Shown piece by piece: positions 39,278 to 48,392 of a DNA stretch of 64,000 bases. The stretch spans positions 203,760 to 267,759 of the forward strand of contig NZ_JAQAGZ010000010.1 of the NCBI RefSeq assembly GCF_027533625.1. The letters run 5' to 3'. The notes under the pieces are model-generated. The model did no database searches, was not told where the DNA came from, and saw only the letters and a list, made by a program, of their open reading frames with translations. Position 1 is the first letter of the stretch. Every line of letters begins with the position of its first letter. Source of the DNA: Paenibacillus gyeongsangnamensis. Its GTDB lineage: Bacteria > Bacillota > Bacilli > Paenibacillales > NBRC-103111. Position numbers and translations under genes: made by a program.

Positions 39278-39958
39278 TTAGATCATCGCCCGCAGGGCGT
39301 CGATATTCCGTACGAGGATCTGCTTCTTGTCGATCGAAAGAATATGCTCCTCCTGGAGCTCCTGCAGCACTTTGGTGACGGACTCGCGAACGGTTCCGAT
39401 CATATTGGCCAGCTGCTGGTGGGTAAGCTTCACATCCACGAGAGTCCCGTTCGGCTTCCTCACGCCATGCTCGTCCGCCAGACGCACAATCGTCTTCACC
39501 GCACGGGAGCGTACATCCAGAAACGTCAGATCGTAGATTTGCTCGTTGGCCCGGCGCAAACGCTCCGCAGTTACCTCCAGCAGACGAAGGCACAGCTTGG
39601 GGGAGCGCTCCATAAACTGCTGGAATTCGGCCCGGACGAGCGTATAAGCGGAAGTCGCTTCGAGCGTTTCGGCTGTTGCCGAACGCGGGTTGCCCTTGTG
39701 AAGCATCGCCATTTCCCCGAAATAATCGCCCTCCCGGAAGAGAGAGAGGATGATCTCCTTCGAATTATCGATGCGGTAAATCTTGACGACGCCGGACTGG
39801 ATGAGAAAAAATTCGTCTCCGGCGTCCCCTTCGAAGAACAGGATCGTGCCTTTTTTATATTTGCGCTCTACAAATAGAGGCGAGATCGTCTCCAGCTCCG
39901 CAGCCGTTAAATCTTGAAACAGCGGAACCTGCTGCAGGAGGGGGATCAATTTGCTCAT
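39278..39958 (-). CDS. Crp/Fnr family transcriptional regulator
   Basis: A 226-residue regulator. It has an N-terminal cyclic-nucleotide-type beta-roll (FFEGDAGDEFFLIQSGVVKI, LFREGDYFGEMAMLHKG) and a C-terminal winged helix (LTHQQLANMIGTVRESVTKVL). It lacks the Cys cluster of FNR, so it is not an iron-sulfur oxygen sensor. The effector is unknown. It lies 50 nt after an HD-GYP gene on the same strand, and may share its transcript. Confidence 0.9.
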   Translation of the reverse strand: MSKLIPLLQQVPLFQDLTAAELETISPLFVERKYKKGTILFFEGDAGDEFFLIQSGVVKIYRIDNSKEIILSLFREGDYFGEMAMLHKGNPRSATAETLEATSAYTLVRAEFQQFMERSPKLCLRLLEVTAERLRRANEQIYDLTFLDVRSRAVKTIVRLADEHGVRKPNGTLVDVKLTHQQLANMIGTVRESVTKVLQELQEEHILSIDKKQILVRNIDALRAMI

Positions 39959-40010
39959 TAAGTTTCACCTTTTCGGGACAGGTCTGGTTGCTTTTATTAT
40001 AGCGCTCATC

Positions 40011-41129
40011 CTACGAATGTACCAGAGCCTCTTCGCCGACGCGATGAATCATAATATGAAGATGGCGGGATAGATCGATTTCGTACGGCGTACAGAGATC
40101 TTCCCCTTTCGGGTTCGTCAGTACGCGGACGACGGGACGATGGCGGGCCAGGTTGATTTTGCAGACGATGCCGGTTTCTCCCGTGCTTAGCCGGACGCTG
40201 ACGCCCAGGGGGTAAATGGCGACACGGTTGCGGAAATATTCCACTTGGGCTTTCGGGTAATGCGTACCCGCCGAGGTAAACAGCAGCTCGAGCGCATGGT
40301 CCGGAGAGATGGCGGGCCGGTAAGGCCTCGGGTTGGTCATGGCGTCGTAGGCATCCAGCATGCCCACCCACAGGGCGAAAGGGTGAATGTCCGGGCCGGT
40401 CAATGCGTCCGGATAGCCGGTACCGTCGATCTTCTCATGGTGCTGGAGCGCGCAAAAAGCGGAGAGCGGCGGGACGCCGGGCAAATCCTTCAGCAGCCGA
40501 TAGCCGAATTCCGTATGCTTCTGAATTTCCGCGTATTCGAGCGGAGAGAGGGCGGAAGCCTTTTGCAGCAGCGCCGGGGAGATTTGCGTATTGCCGATAT
40601 CGTGCAGCAGCGCGCCCATGGAGAAGGCGACGGTGTTCTCCTCGTCGTAATGCTCCAGCATGGCGATGCGTGCGGCGTAGACGCAGACGTTCAGCGCGTT
40701 GTGGAAGAAATGCTCCACCATCGTAAAATGCCGCCGGTTCGAGTGGAGCAGCATGACCGTGTCCTCATCGGGAGAGTACCGGTCGTTCAAATCCTCCATG
40801 ATGAGCTGAATGGAGCGCTCGGCCGTCGCAGAGAAGCGCTTCCGGTCCGCCGGTGTCGCCAGTCCGCCCCGCTGCAGCTGCTGGAAGAGGCCGATCAGAT
40901 TCGTGCGGACGAAGCGAAGCGTCTCGTCGCGAAGAGGCTCGTGGGTCACGATATCTTCGGTTCGCGGGTCCACGACATAAAGCTGGTGGTACCCAAGCTG
41001 CCGGAGCTTATGAATGAGTCCTTGCGTCAGCTCCATGCCGTCGCCCAGCAAAGTTTTGCCTTCGTCGGAAACAATCGCTTTTCCAAGCCTCATGCCTGGA
41101 CGTACGGAGGGGATGGGGAGTAGTCTCAT
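40011..41129 (-). CDS. HD-GYP domain protein (c-di-GMP phosphodiesterase-like), variant HD site
   Basis: A 372-residue cytosolic protein. The middle HD-GYP domain has LLHDIGNTQI (canonical HDIGK; here Asn for Lys), HHEKIDGTGYP and DAYDAMTNPRPYRPA. A C-terminal segment (YPLGVSVRLSTGETGIV, RPVVRVL) is shared with the HD-GYP protein at 46231. HD-GYP enzymes break down c-di-GMP. The Lys to Asn change affects the metal-site region, so activity is uncertain. It may form an operon with the Crp-type regulator downstream. Confidence 0.85.
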   Translation of the reverse strand: MRLLPIPSVRPGMRLGKAIVSDEGKTLLGDGMELTQGLIHKLRQLGYHQLYVVDPRTEDIVTHEPLRDETLRFVRTNLIGLFQQLQRGGLATPADRKRFSATAERSIQLIMEDLNDRYSPDEDTVMLLHSNRRHFTMVEHFFHNALNVCVYAARIAMLEHYDEENTVAFSMGALLHDIGNTQISPALLQKASALSPLEYAEIQKHTEFGYRLLKDLPGVPPLSAFCALQHHEKIDGTGYPDALTGPDIHPFALWVGMLDAYDAMTNPRPYRPAISPDHALELLFTSAGTHYPKAQVEYFRNRVAIYPLGVSVRLSTGETGIVCKINLARHRPVVRVLTNPKGEDLCTPYEIDLSRHLHIMIHRVGEEALVHS

Positions 41130-41292
41130 AGACCTGGTTCTCCTTCTGGGAATGATAGGAATTAAGGTGCGGGGTGCATCGTTCTTTAGACTTAATTTGT
41201 TATGATTATTATTCCATAAAATCCCTAAACATTCTGTAACCTGCGTAACAATAACGGTAAAAATGTTGAGAGCAGGTGGCTGATAGGAGCCT

Positions 41293-41400
41293 AGGAATCC
41301 AGGATAAACGGCTACGCCGTCCTTGTCTTACAAGGACCAGCGCGTTTATCAAGGTTGATGCGAAGCTGTAAGTTGTGAAAACTTATAAATTCTTATCAAC
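41293..41400. repeat. Repeat family C, copy 2
   Basis: The reverse complement of 22812-22916. Hairpin 1 is GATAAACG...CGTTTATC (41303-41350) with inner GTCCTTG/CAAGGAC. Hairpin 2 is GTTGAT...ATCAAC (41354-41400) with inner TAAGTT/AACTTA. It abuts the sodA terminator. Confidence 0.8.
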
Positions 41401-41409
41401 GCAAAAAAA

Positions 41410-41435
41410 ACCGGTGAAGCGAGGGCTTCACCGGT
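41410..41435 (-). terminator. Terminator of sodA
   Basis: On the minus strand ACCGGTGAAGC, short loop, GCTTCACCGGT and then TTTTTTTTGC. Confidence 0.9.
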
Positions 41436-41450
41436 CGTTAGCAATTATTC

Positions 41451-42065
41451 TTACTTTGCGGCAGCTTCGTAGCGCTTGCCGACTTCTTCCCAGTTCACAA
41501 CGTTCCAGAACGCTGCGATGTAGTCAGGGCGTTTGTTTTGGTATTTCAGGTAGTAGGCATGCTCCCATACGTCCAGTCCGAGGATCGGCGTTTCGCCTTC
41601 CATAATCGGGCTGTCCTGGTTAGGCAGGCTGTACACTTTCAGCTTGCCGTCTTTGGATACGGCGAGGAAGGCCCAGCCGGAGCCGAAACGGGTCGTTGCC
41701 GCTTTGGCGAAATCTTCTTTGAATTTATCGAAGCCGCCGAGTTCGCTGTTGATCGCGTCAGCCAGCTTGCCGGACGGAGTGCCGCCGCCGTTAGGGCCGA
41801 TCGTTTCCCAGAACAGGGAGTGGTTGGCATGGCCGCCGCCGTTGTTGCGGACTGCGGTTTGGATGCTTTCCGGAAGGCTTTTCAGATCGGAGATCAATTC
41901 TTCAACGCTTTTGGATTGGAGGTCGGCATGCGCCTCAAGAGCCGCGTTGAGGTTCGTGACGTAAGTATTGTGGTGACGATCGTGGTGAATCATCATCGTC
42001 ATTTCGTCGATGTGAGGCTCAAGTGCGTTGTTGGCGTAAGGAAGAGCTGGTAATTGATGTGCCAT
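41451..42065 (-). CDS. sodA: Superoxide dismutase (Mn/Fe)
   Basis: Dismutates superoxide to oxygen and peroxide. It has 204 residues, the standard length. The metal ligands are seen in [13 protein letters not shown] (first His), [11 protein letters not shown] (second His), and [19 protein letters not shown] (Asp and His). [10 protein letters not shown] and [15 protein letters not shown] agree with Mn-type Bacillus SodA. The ribosome site GGGAGG precedes the ATG. Monocistronic, with a strong terminator. Confidence 0.96.
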   Translation of the reverse strand: MAHQLPALPYANNALEPHIDEMTMMIHHDRHHNTYVTNLNAALEAHADLQSKSVEELISDLKSLPESIQTAVRNNGGGHANHSLFWETIGPNGGGTPSGKLADAINSELGGFDKFKEDFAKAATTRFGSGWAFLAVSKDGKLKVYSLPNQDSPIMEGETPILGLDVWEHAYYLKYQNKRPDYIAAFWNVVNWEEVGKRYEAAAK

Positions 42066-42197
42066 GGTTTCTTAAATACCTCCCAAAATGTAATATGTAT
42101 TTCAATTCAATTATCGCCGATTTTCTATATAAAATCAACAAGTATGTATACTAAGTCACCCAGGGCCGGCGAAAGCCTCGGTAACCCGGACTGCCGT

Positions 42198-42374
42198 CTA
42201 TTTCTCCCGGCTCACGAGCTCGTCGATAATCTGGTTCAGCATCGCCGTTCCCTGCGCATTCAGCCAGGGCGAGAGGTCGCTCATTACGCGCTGGTGGTAA
42301 TGAAGCTCCTCCGAGGTCCACTCGGGCGTCTTTAGATCGTTCAGCTGTTGCATGCGTCTGATTTGGCTGCTCAT
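42198..42374 (-). CDS. Hypothetical small helical protein (58 residues)
   Basis: A short minus-strand gene: ATG 42374 with GGAGG 12 nt upstream, stop at 42198. The peptide is hydrophilic and helical (SSQIRRMQQLNDLKTPEW, then ELHYHQRVMSDLSPWLNA and NQIIDELVSR). No hydrophobic segment, no known family. The clear ribosome site and codon use support it as real. Confidence 0.55.
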   Translation of the reverse strand: MSSQIRRMQQLNDLKTPEWTSEELHYHQRVMSDLSPWLNAQGTAMLNQIIDELVSREK

Positions 42375-42691
42375 GGTTGAATGATCCTCCTTTCCCTGTA
42401 ATCATTACCGGAATATGGTTTCACAAGGCGCCGTCTTTTATGCAAGCCGAAAATCATCCAAGGAAAAGAGGATGTTTCGAAAACGAACCGCATAGAATGG
42501 AAACAGGTAAGAAACGAAGCAATCGCGTGCGAGAATGAGCATAGAGAATGAAAACGCTTAAAATAAAGCGTTTTCAGAAGGAATTCAAAAAAAATTGAAG
42601 AATTCTAAACTTTTTTTGAAGATTAAGCAGGATTTTTCCGAGAATTGTCGTATTTATATATTAACCAAACCATGTTGCGGGGGAATTCATC
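42375..42691. other. Intergenic region before the acetyltransferase
   Basis: Mostly AT-rich. It contains the hairpin GAAAACGCTT (42550-42559) with AAGCGTTTTC (42566-42575), whose role is unclear, and an A/T tract upstream of the acetyltransferase start. No gene seen. Confidence 0.4.
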
Positions 42692-43129
42692 ATGCTAGTC
42701 GGTTCTTATCAGGTTCGTTCCTTTCAACTGTCAGATTATGTTTCTGTCACCGACTGTTTTCAGAGCGTGCTCTCGGATGAATGCTACGAAGAAACGATGG
42801 CTGCCTTCGCCAGACAGCTGTCCTGGGACAGCGAGCTTGTCCTTGTCGCGGCGGAAGAGGGCGAGATCGTAGGCGTTATTGTCGGAACGATCGACAACGA
42901 CAACGGGTATTACTACCGCATCGCGGTTGAACAAGAGCATCAGCGCCGGGGGATCGGTCAAGCTCTGATCGAGTCGCTCCGCCAGCGGTTCCTGCAGCGC
43001 AAGGTACGCCGCATCATGGTTACCGTGGATGTCCATAATGAAGTGGTGCTGCCGGTTTACGAGAAGGCCGGGTATCACGACACGGATTTTTCCCGCACGC
43101 CGCATCGGCTCAGCATTGTGAACGGATAA
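42692..43129 (+). CDS. GNAT family N-acetyltransferase
   Basis: A 145-residue acetyl-CoA-dependent transferase. Motif A is EQEHQRRGIGQALIESLRQRF (the RRGIGQAL pyrophosphate loop), and the domain opens VRSFQLSDYVSVTDCF. The late segment PVYEKAGYHDTDF is the usual GNAT end. GCGGGGG precedes the ATG. The substrate is unknown. A terminator follows at 43162. Confidence 0.88.
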   Translation: MLVGSYQVRSFQLSDYVSVTDCFQSVLSDECYEETMAAFARQLSWDSELVLVAAEEGEIVGVIVGTIDNDNGYYYRIAVEQEHQRRGIGQALIESLRQRFLQRKVRRIMVTVDVHNEVVLPVYEKAGYHDTDFSRTPHRLSIVNG

Positions 43130-43161
43130 ATAAGATTAATTTCAAGCAATCATTCCATATG

Positions 43162-43200
43162 GCATAACTTCGACGCTGCGGCTTCGGGTTATGCTTTTTT
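43162..43200 (+). terminator. Terminator of the GNAT gene
   Basis: GCATAAC pairs with GTTATGC around an inner CGAC/CGG region, then TTTTTTTG. Confidence 0.8.
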
Positions 43201-43319
43201 TGTATCCATGGGAGCGGACAACCCTTGAAAGCGGTGCAACATAAGTTTATTCTAGAATGAAGAAGAACTTCGGCGTTCTTACCTTAATTATGCTTATCCT
43301 AAATCCGCTGTAGAAAGGT

Positions 43320-43889
43320 ATGGACGTCATGGCGAATTTTACTCCTTTTATTATAAAGAGCTTCAAACATGACGGTCATCTGCATCGGATGTGGCTGGAG
43401 AATTGGCTTGTACCGGAAGAGGCCCTTCACGAAACGCATCGCTCGGATCAAACGATGGTGTTCATCAACAGCCAGACGAAGATCGTGGAAGCGGACGGCA
43501 AGGAATGGGTTAGCCGCGTACCGGGGGTATCGTTCTTTATCCCCAAGATATGGTTTAATGTCGTGGCGCTGATCGAAGAGCACGGCGTCCGCTATTACTG
43601 CAACGTGGCATCGCCGCCTTACGTTTCGGGACGGGTCGTTACTTATATCGATTACGATCTGGATGTGATCCGTATGCCGGACGGGGACGTGCACGTCGTG
43701 GATCAAGAGGAATATGAGCGTCATAAGATCAGCTACCACTATTCTCCGGTAGTGGATGCGAAGGTGAAGCAAGGGATGCAGGAAGTGCTTGATCGCGTTC
43801 GCGGCGGCAAGCCGCCGTTTCATGACGAGGCGGTGTACGCCTACTATAAACTGTGGGAGCAGTGGAGAGCTGGCGGATCGGAGGAATAA
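43320..43889 (+). CDS. DUF402 (YgaC/Ntdp) nucleoside tri/diphosphatase-like protein
   Basis: A 189-residue protein of the DUF402 family. Bacillus YgaC and its S. aureus homologue hydrolyse nucleoside tri- and diphosphates. KSFKHDGHLHRMWLENW opens the domain; the acidic, Mg-binding region is seen as YIDYDLDVIRMPDGDVHVVDQEEY. ATG 43320 and 43329 are both possible. It ends one base before the signal peptidase gene, giving a two-gene unit or a longer one. Confidence 0.87.
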   Translation: MDVMANFTPFIIKSFKHDGHLHRMWLENWLVPEEALHETHRSDQTMVFINSQTKIVEADGKEWVSRVPGVSFFIPKIWFNVVALIEEHGVRYYCNVASPPYVSGRVVTYIDYDLDVIRMPDGDVHVVDQEEYERHKISYHYSPVVDAKVKQGMQEVLDRVRGGKPPFHDEAVYAYYKLWEQWRAGGSEE

Positions 43890-43890
43890 G

Positions 43891-44487
43891 ATGGACAGCA
43901 TGTCCCCGAAGAAAGCAAACCGGGAGCTTCTGGACCCGCCCTTACGGGGGGAAACCGAATCAAGCCTGCTGCATGAGGCGCTGGATTGGTTCAAGTCGAT
44001 CATCTTTGCGGTGGTTGTCGTTTTTCTGCTCCATCATTTTATATTCCACCTCTCCACCGTGAAAGGAACTTCCATGCAGCCGACGCTGGAAGATGGAGAA
44101 TGGCTCTTTATTAATAAAATCGTACGCATTACCGGCTCCGTTCAGCGCGGAGAGGTCGTTGTCATTCAAGAACCGACAGGCACCGATAAGGCTCACCCGT
44201 TTCTGGTGAAGCGCGTCGTGGCCGTCGCCGGAGACGAAATCTCGGTCCGCTCCGGCAAGCTCTACGTCAACGGGGAAGAGGTCAAGGAAACCTATACCGA
44301 CGCGGTCATTGAGGACGGACGGTTCGAGCCCTACACCGTCGCGAAGGGGCAGATTTTCGTGATGGGGGATAACCGCCACCGGAATGCCAGCTATGACAGC
44401 CGGTCCTTCGGCTCCGTACCGCTCACCGACATCGAGGGTAAGGCGCAGTGGATCGTATGGCCGCTGGGCAAATGGAGAAGCTTGTAA
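43891..44487 (+). CDS. lepB: Signal peptidase I
   Basis: Cleaves signal peptides from exported proteins. The 198 residues have one N-terminal membrane helix (about 38-58, IIFAVVVVFLLHHFIFHLS). The catalytic Ser lies in GTSMQPTLEDGE, the general-base Lys in LVKRVVAVAGDEI, and box E in MGDNRHRNASYDSRSFG. Start ATG 43891 behind GGAGGAAT. It is the SipS/SipT type. Downstream queG follows by 37 nt. Confidence 0.93.
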   Translation: MDSMSPKKANRELLDPPLRGETESSLLHEALDWFKSIIFAVVVVFLLHHFIFHLSTVKGTSMQPTLEDGEWLFINKIVRITGSVQRGEVVVIQEPTGTDKAHPFLVKRVVAVAGDEISVRSGKLYVNGEEVKETYTDAVIEDGRFEPYTVAKGQIFVMGDNRHRNASYDSRSFGSVPLTDIEGKAQWIVWPLGKWRSL

Positions 44488-44524
44488 GGAATCGGAGTCA
44501 GCCCGAAGGGAGGGAATGGACAGC

Positions 44525-45700
44525 ATGAACGTTAGCGACGGGCAGTGGCTTCGTCTTCGGGAAGAGCTGAGAGAAGCGGCGCCGGAGCTTGGGATCGACA
44601 AGATCGGCTTCGCCTCTGCAGACCCGTTCACCGAGCTGAAGGGGATTCTGCTGAAGCATCGGGAGAAAGGGTTCGAATCCGGCTTCGAGGAGCGGGATAT
44701 CGAGAAGCGGGTGAATCCGGCGCTGTCGCTGGAGGAACCGCAATCGATCATCTCCATCGCCGTGGCCTATCCGTCCAAGCTGAAGGATCCGCCGCGCTCC
44801 GAGCCCGGCGCTTATAGAGGGATGCTGTCTCGCTCGGCCTGGGGCACGGATTATCATCACGTGCTGCGCAGCCGGCTTGAACGGCTCGAAGCCTGGATCC
44901 AGGAGCGGGTGCCGGAGGCCCGGATGCAGAGTATGGTCGATACCGGGGCCCTCGTCGACCGGGCGGTGGCGGAGCGTGCGGGCATCGGCTACGTCGGCAG
45001 CAACTGTGCAGTCATAACGCCGGAGTTCGGCTCATGGGTGTATCTCGGGGAGATGATTACGAATATTCCGTTCCCGCCCGACCAGCCGATCACGGACAGC
45101 TGCGGCGATTGCACGATCTGCATCGACGCGTGCCCTACCGGGGCGCTGGTCGGTCCGGGGCAGCTGAATGCGCAGCGGTGCGTCTCGTTCCTGACGCAGA
45201 CGAAGGGGATCATCGAGGATGACGAGCTGAAGCGCAAGATCGGCAACCGGCTGTACGGATGCGATACGTGCCAGATCGTATGCCCGAAGAACAAGGGCAT
45301 CCACTTCGATCGTCATCCGGAGCTGGCGCCCGATCCGGAGCAGGTCAAGCCGCTGCTGAAGCCGCTGCTGTCGATGTCGAACCGCGAATTCAAGGAGCGG
45401 TTCGGCACGAGCGCCGCGGCTTGGCGTGGCAAGAAGCCGATCCAGCGCAACGCGATTCTGGCGCTGGGCAATTTCCGGGACGCGAGCAGCGTACCGCAGC
45501 TGCTGGAGCTGCTGCGGGCGGACGAGCGTCCCGAGATCCGGGCGACGGCCGCCTGGGCGCTCGGCCGGATCGGGGGCGAGGCCGTGCCGGAGGCGCTTGC
45601 GGCGGCGGTCGCCAAGGAGACGGACGTCGCCGCCCGGCGAGAGATCGAGAAGGCGCAGGCGGCTGTAGCAGGTGAGGGGACAGGTGAAGCGGAGGCATGA
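44525..45700 (+). CDS. queG: Epoxyqueuosine reductase
   Basis: Final step of queuosine synthesis in tRNA: reduces epoxyqueuosine using cobalamin and two 4Fe-4S clusters. The clusters are CGDCTICIDACP and CDTCQIVCP. The C-terminal domain (from about 300) has HEAT-type repeats (VPQLLELLRADERPEIRATA). Start ATG 44525, 10 nt after GGGAGGG. About 391 residues, usual for the form with HEAT tail. It overlaps ogt by 4 nt (ATGA). Confidence 0.92.
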   Translation: MNVSDGQWLRLREELREAAPELGIDKIGFASADPFTELKGILLKHREKGFESGFEERDIEKRVNPALSLEEPQSIISIAVAYPSKLKDPPRSEPGAYRGMLSRSAWGTDYHHVLRSRLERLEAWIQERVPEARMQSMVDTGALVDRAVAERAGIGYVGSNCAVITPEFGSWVYLGEMITNIPFPPDQPITDSCGDCTICIDACPTGALVGPGQLNAQRCVSFLTQTKGIIEDDELKRKIGNRLYGCDTCQIVCPKNKGIHFDRHPELAPDPEQVKPLLKPLLSMSNREFKERFGTSAAAWRGKKPIQRNAILALGNFRDASSVPQLLELLRADERPEIRATAAWALGRIGGEAVPEALAAAVAKETDVAARREIEKAQAAVAGEGTGEAEA

Positions 45701-46230
45701 GCATACGGTATGACGAACTGGCTACGCCGATCGGCGCTTTGGTCCTGGCTTCCAGCGGCTCGAAGCCCGGTCAGGGACTGTGCCATATCGAGTTTGGCGG
45801 CTTTAAGGAAACGTCGGACCGCCTGACGGCTTGGTCCGAGCGTTGGTACGGCACGCGGGAGTGGCTCCGCGATCCGCAGCCGCTCGCCGCTGCGGCGGAG
45901 CAGCTGACGGCTTATTTTGCGGGCAGCCTTGACCGCTTCGACCTGGCGCTTGACCTGCAGGGCACCCCGTTCCAGCGCAAGGTATGGACGGCGTTGCTCG
46001 AGGTCCCGTTCGGGGAAGCTTGCTCCTATAAGGATATCGGCATCCGCATCGGTTCGCCGAAGGCGGTCCGCGCCATCGGCGGTGCGAACAACCGGAATCC
46101 GGTTCCGATTATCGTTCCGTGCCACCGTGTGATCGGGGCGGACGGCTCCATGGTGGGATACGGCGGCGGACTTTCCATCAAAACATTTTTGTTGCAGCAT
46201 GAGGGCTTTCCATTGAAGGGGCGAATCTGA
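45697..46230 (+). CDS. ogt: Methylated-DNA-protein cysteine methyltransferase
   Basis: Repairs O6-methylguanine by moving the methyl to its own Cys, a one-use reaction. The active site is PVPIIVPCHRVIG; the DNA-binding helix is seen in GTPFQRKVWTALLEVPFGE. Its 177 residues fit Ogt. It starts inside the stop of queG and ends exactly at the start of the next gene, so it is part of a queG-ogt-HD-GYP operon. Confidence 0.93.
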   Translation: MSIRYDELATPIGALVLASSGSKPGQGLCHIEFGGFKETSDRLTAWSERWYGTREWLRDPQPLAAAAEQLTAYFAGSLDRFDLALDLQGTPFQRKVWTALLEVPFGEACSYKDIGIRIGSPKAVRAIGGANNRNPVPIIVPCHRVIGADGSMVGYGGGLSIKTFLLQHEGFPLKGRI

Positions 46231-47262
46231 ATGAGATATATTCATGTAGACAATGTGGAGCCGGGACAGTTTCTCGGACGGACGATATTTTCGGCAAACG
46301 GCGCGGTGCTGTTGTCCGAAGGCGTTCAGCTGACGGTATTCATGATCACGACCTTGCGCCGGATCGGCGTGACGATGGTCTATATCAAGGATGAGCTCTT
46401 CGAGGATGTCGAGATTGTCGATATCGTATCCGAGGAGACGAAGCGGGCCGTCATGCAGCGCATGGGGGAGACGTATGAATCGATCCGCTCGGGCAAGGAA
46501 ATTAATACAAAGCAGCTCAACCTTAGCGTGGATCATCTGCTTGAGGAGATTCTGAAAAATAAAGAAGTGCTTATGCAATTATCCGATATTCGTTCGCAAG
46601 ATAATGAAAAGTACGTGCATTCCTTGAATGTATGCATGATGTCGGTTTTGATCGGCATACATATGGGGCTATCGTCCAATCAGCTCCGGGAGCTCGCTAC
46701 CGGCGCGCTGCTTCATGATGTCGGCAAGCTGGAGCTCGTTACCGACGATGAAAGCCCGGATCCGAAGAAGCATCACACCTGGCGCGGCTTCGAAGTGCTC
46801 AAGCAGAAGCGGGAGCTCAGCCTGCTGATTGCCCACGTCGCGTTTCAGCACCATGAAACGATGGACGGGCAGGGCGTTCCCCGCGCCTTAAACGGGGAGG
46901 AAATCCATCTTTACGCCAAAATCGTCGCCGTTGCGAACACGTATGACAATTTGCTGTTCGATGCGGCTACGGGCAAACGGATGCTGCCGCATGAAGCGTG
47001 CGAGCATATGATGGTACTGGCCGGCGGCAAGCTCGACCGGGAAGTGGTCATTCAATTCCTTCGTACCGTCTCCATTTATCCGACCGGCACCTCGGTCAAG
47101 CTCTCCACGCGGGAGACCGGCGTGGTCGTCGGCCAGCATCGGGGCTTGCCGGGACGGCCCGTGGTGCGAGTGGTCCGGAACGGCGACTCGAACGATTTTG
47201 AAGTCAAGGAAGTGGACCTGGCCAAGCAGACGACCGTATTCATCGACAGCGTCCTGCAGTAG
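46231..47262 (+). CDS. HD-GYP domain protein, variant GYP site
   Basis: A 343-residue protein, paralogous to the one at 40011. The HD site LLHDVGKLEL is intact; the GYP site is HHETMDGQGVP, with Tyr replaced by Val. The N-terminal third (GQFLGRTIFSANGAVLLSEG) resembles that of the paralogue. The C-terminal segment IYPTGTSVKLSTRETGVV with RPVVRVV is shared. A c-di-GMP or related phosphodiesterase is likely, but the altered GYP motif may change its specificity. Last gene of the queG-ogt operon. Confidence 0.85.
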   Translation: MRYIHVDNVEPGQFLGRTIFSANGAVLLSEGVQLTVFMITTLRRIGVTMVYIKDELFEDVEIVDIVSEETKRAVMQRMGETYESIRSGKEINTKQLNLSVDHLLEEILKNKEVLMQLSDIRSQDNEKYVHSLNVCMMSVLIGIHMGLSSNQLRELATGALLHDVGKLELVTDDESPDPKKHHTWRGFEVLKQKRELSLLIAHVAFQHHETMDGQGVPRALNGEEIHLYAKIVAVANTYDNLLFDAATGKRMLPHEACEHMMVLAGGKLDREVVIQFLRTVSIYPTGTSVKLSTRETGVVVGQHRGLPGRPVVRVVRNGDSNDFEVKEVDLAKQTTVFIDSVLQ

Positions 47263-47366
47263 CTTGCGTTCAGGGGGACAGGTGTTTGTAACTGGCGGGC
47301 TAACATGCTATGATGTGAGGTAATGGCAAATTCAAAGATCATGATCGGGTAGAGGTGAATTAGCGG

Positions 47367-47582
47367 ATGTGGGGTTATGTGATCGCCGCTGCAGTCGCTC
47401 TGATCGTCGGGGGCGTCGGCGGTTTTTTTGCCGGAGTTACTTATTTGCGCAAGCAGATGGAGAAGATGCAGAACAATCCGGAGATGCTGCAGCAAATGGC
47501 TAAACAGATGGGCTATAACCTGAACAAGCAGCAAATGCAGAAGATGCAGCAAATGATGAAAAAACAGAAATTCCGTCCGTAA
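47367..47582 (+). CDS. yneF: YneF family protein (UPF0154)
   Basis: A 71-residue membrane protein. One N-terminal helix (about 3-27, GYVIAAAVALIVGGVGGFFAG) precedes a basic, Met/Gln-rich helix (KQMEKMQNNPEMLQQMAKQM). This is the standard UPF0154 layout. Function unknown. AGAGGTG precedes the ATG by about 10 nt; a terminator follows directly. Confidence 0.9.
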   Translation: MWGYVIAAAVALIVGGVGGFFAGVTYLRKQMEKMQNNPEMLQQMAKQMGYNLNKQQMQKMQQMMKKQKFRP

Positions 47583-47604
47583 GCCCGGAAGCTCGGGCTT
47601 TTTG
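47582..47604 (+). terminator. Terminator of yneF
   Basis: AGCCCG, loop GAAGCT, CGGGCT then TTTTG; it starts within the stop codon. Confidence 0.75.
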
Positions 47605-47702
47605 TATCGAGGATCAACAGGCCTCTTGTATGCTGACAGAGGAGGCTGATGTCATCTCGAACCCGTTTGCGATGGATGCGGACGAAGGAGGAGGCTAGAG
47701 CT

Positions 47703-48293
47703 ATGCCGGCTAAGGAGTATCGGAACAGTAAGGTAGCCGATCATCGCGAGGAAATCGAGCATCATGTGCGGGAAATTCTGCGTCTGATCGGCGAGAATGT
47801 GGACCGGGAGGGACTGCTGGACACCCCGGCCCGGGTAACGCGGATGTATGAGGAAATTTTCGCCGGTTATGAGGCGGACGTGAAGGATATTCTTGGCGTA
47901 GCGTTCGATGAAAAGCACGAGGAGCTTGTGATCGTGAAGGACATCGTCTACTACAGCCAATGTGAGCATCATATGGCGCCTTTCTTCGGCAAAATCCACA
48001 TCGGATATATTCCGAGCGGCAAAATTGCCGGACTCAGCAAGTTCGCCCGCCTCGTAGAGGCGGTCACGCGTCGTCTGCAGGTGCAGGAACGCATCACGTC
48101 CGAGATTGCGGACATTATCGATGGAGAGCTGGAGCCGCACGGCTGCATGGTCGTCGTTGAAGGCGAGCATCTGTGCATGTGCGCAAGGGGCGTGAAGAAG
48201 CCGGGCAGCAAGACGGTCACATCGGCCGTACGCGGCCTTTTCCGGACGGACTCCGCTTCGCGTGCCGAATTTTTGTCATTAATTCGCGTTTAA
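47703..48293 (+). CDS. folE: GTP cyclohydrolase I
   Basis: First step of folate (and queuosine) synthesis: converts GTP to dihydroneopterin triphosphate. The 196 residues show the Zn ligands in [14 protein letters not shown] (Cys and His) and in HLCMCARGV (second Cys), as in the type IA enzyme. [18 protein letters not shown] is also conserved. Start ATG 47703 with AGGAGGAGG 10 nt upstream. A strong terminator follows. Being near queG, it also serves the queuosine route. Confidence 0.95.
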   Translation: MPAKEYRNSKVADHREEIEHHVREILRLIGENVDREGLLDTPARVTRMYEEIFAGYEADVKDILGVAFDEKHEELVIVKDIVYYSQCEHHMAPFFGKIHIGYIPSGKIAGLSKFARLVEAVTRRLQVQERITSEIADIIDGELEPHGCMVVVEGEHLCMCARGVKKPGSKTVTSAVRGLFRTDSASRAEFLSLIRV

Positions 48294-48312
48294 TCCATTC
48301 GCGGGCTGCAAG

Positions 48313-48354
48313 AAGCCCCGCCGATTCCGGGAGACCGGTCGGCGGGGCTTTTGT
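48313..48354 (+). terminator. Terminator of folE
   Basis: A 12-bp stem AAGCCCCGCCGA with its complement, 14-nt loop, then TTTTG. Sits 20 nt past the stop. Confidence 0.85.
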
Positions 48355-48392
48355 CGTGTTCAGCCTGCCCGTATCTGTCCGCCCGGCTAGCC

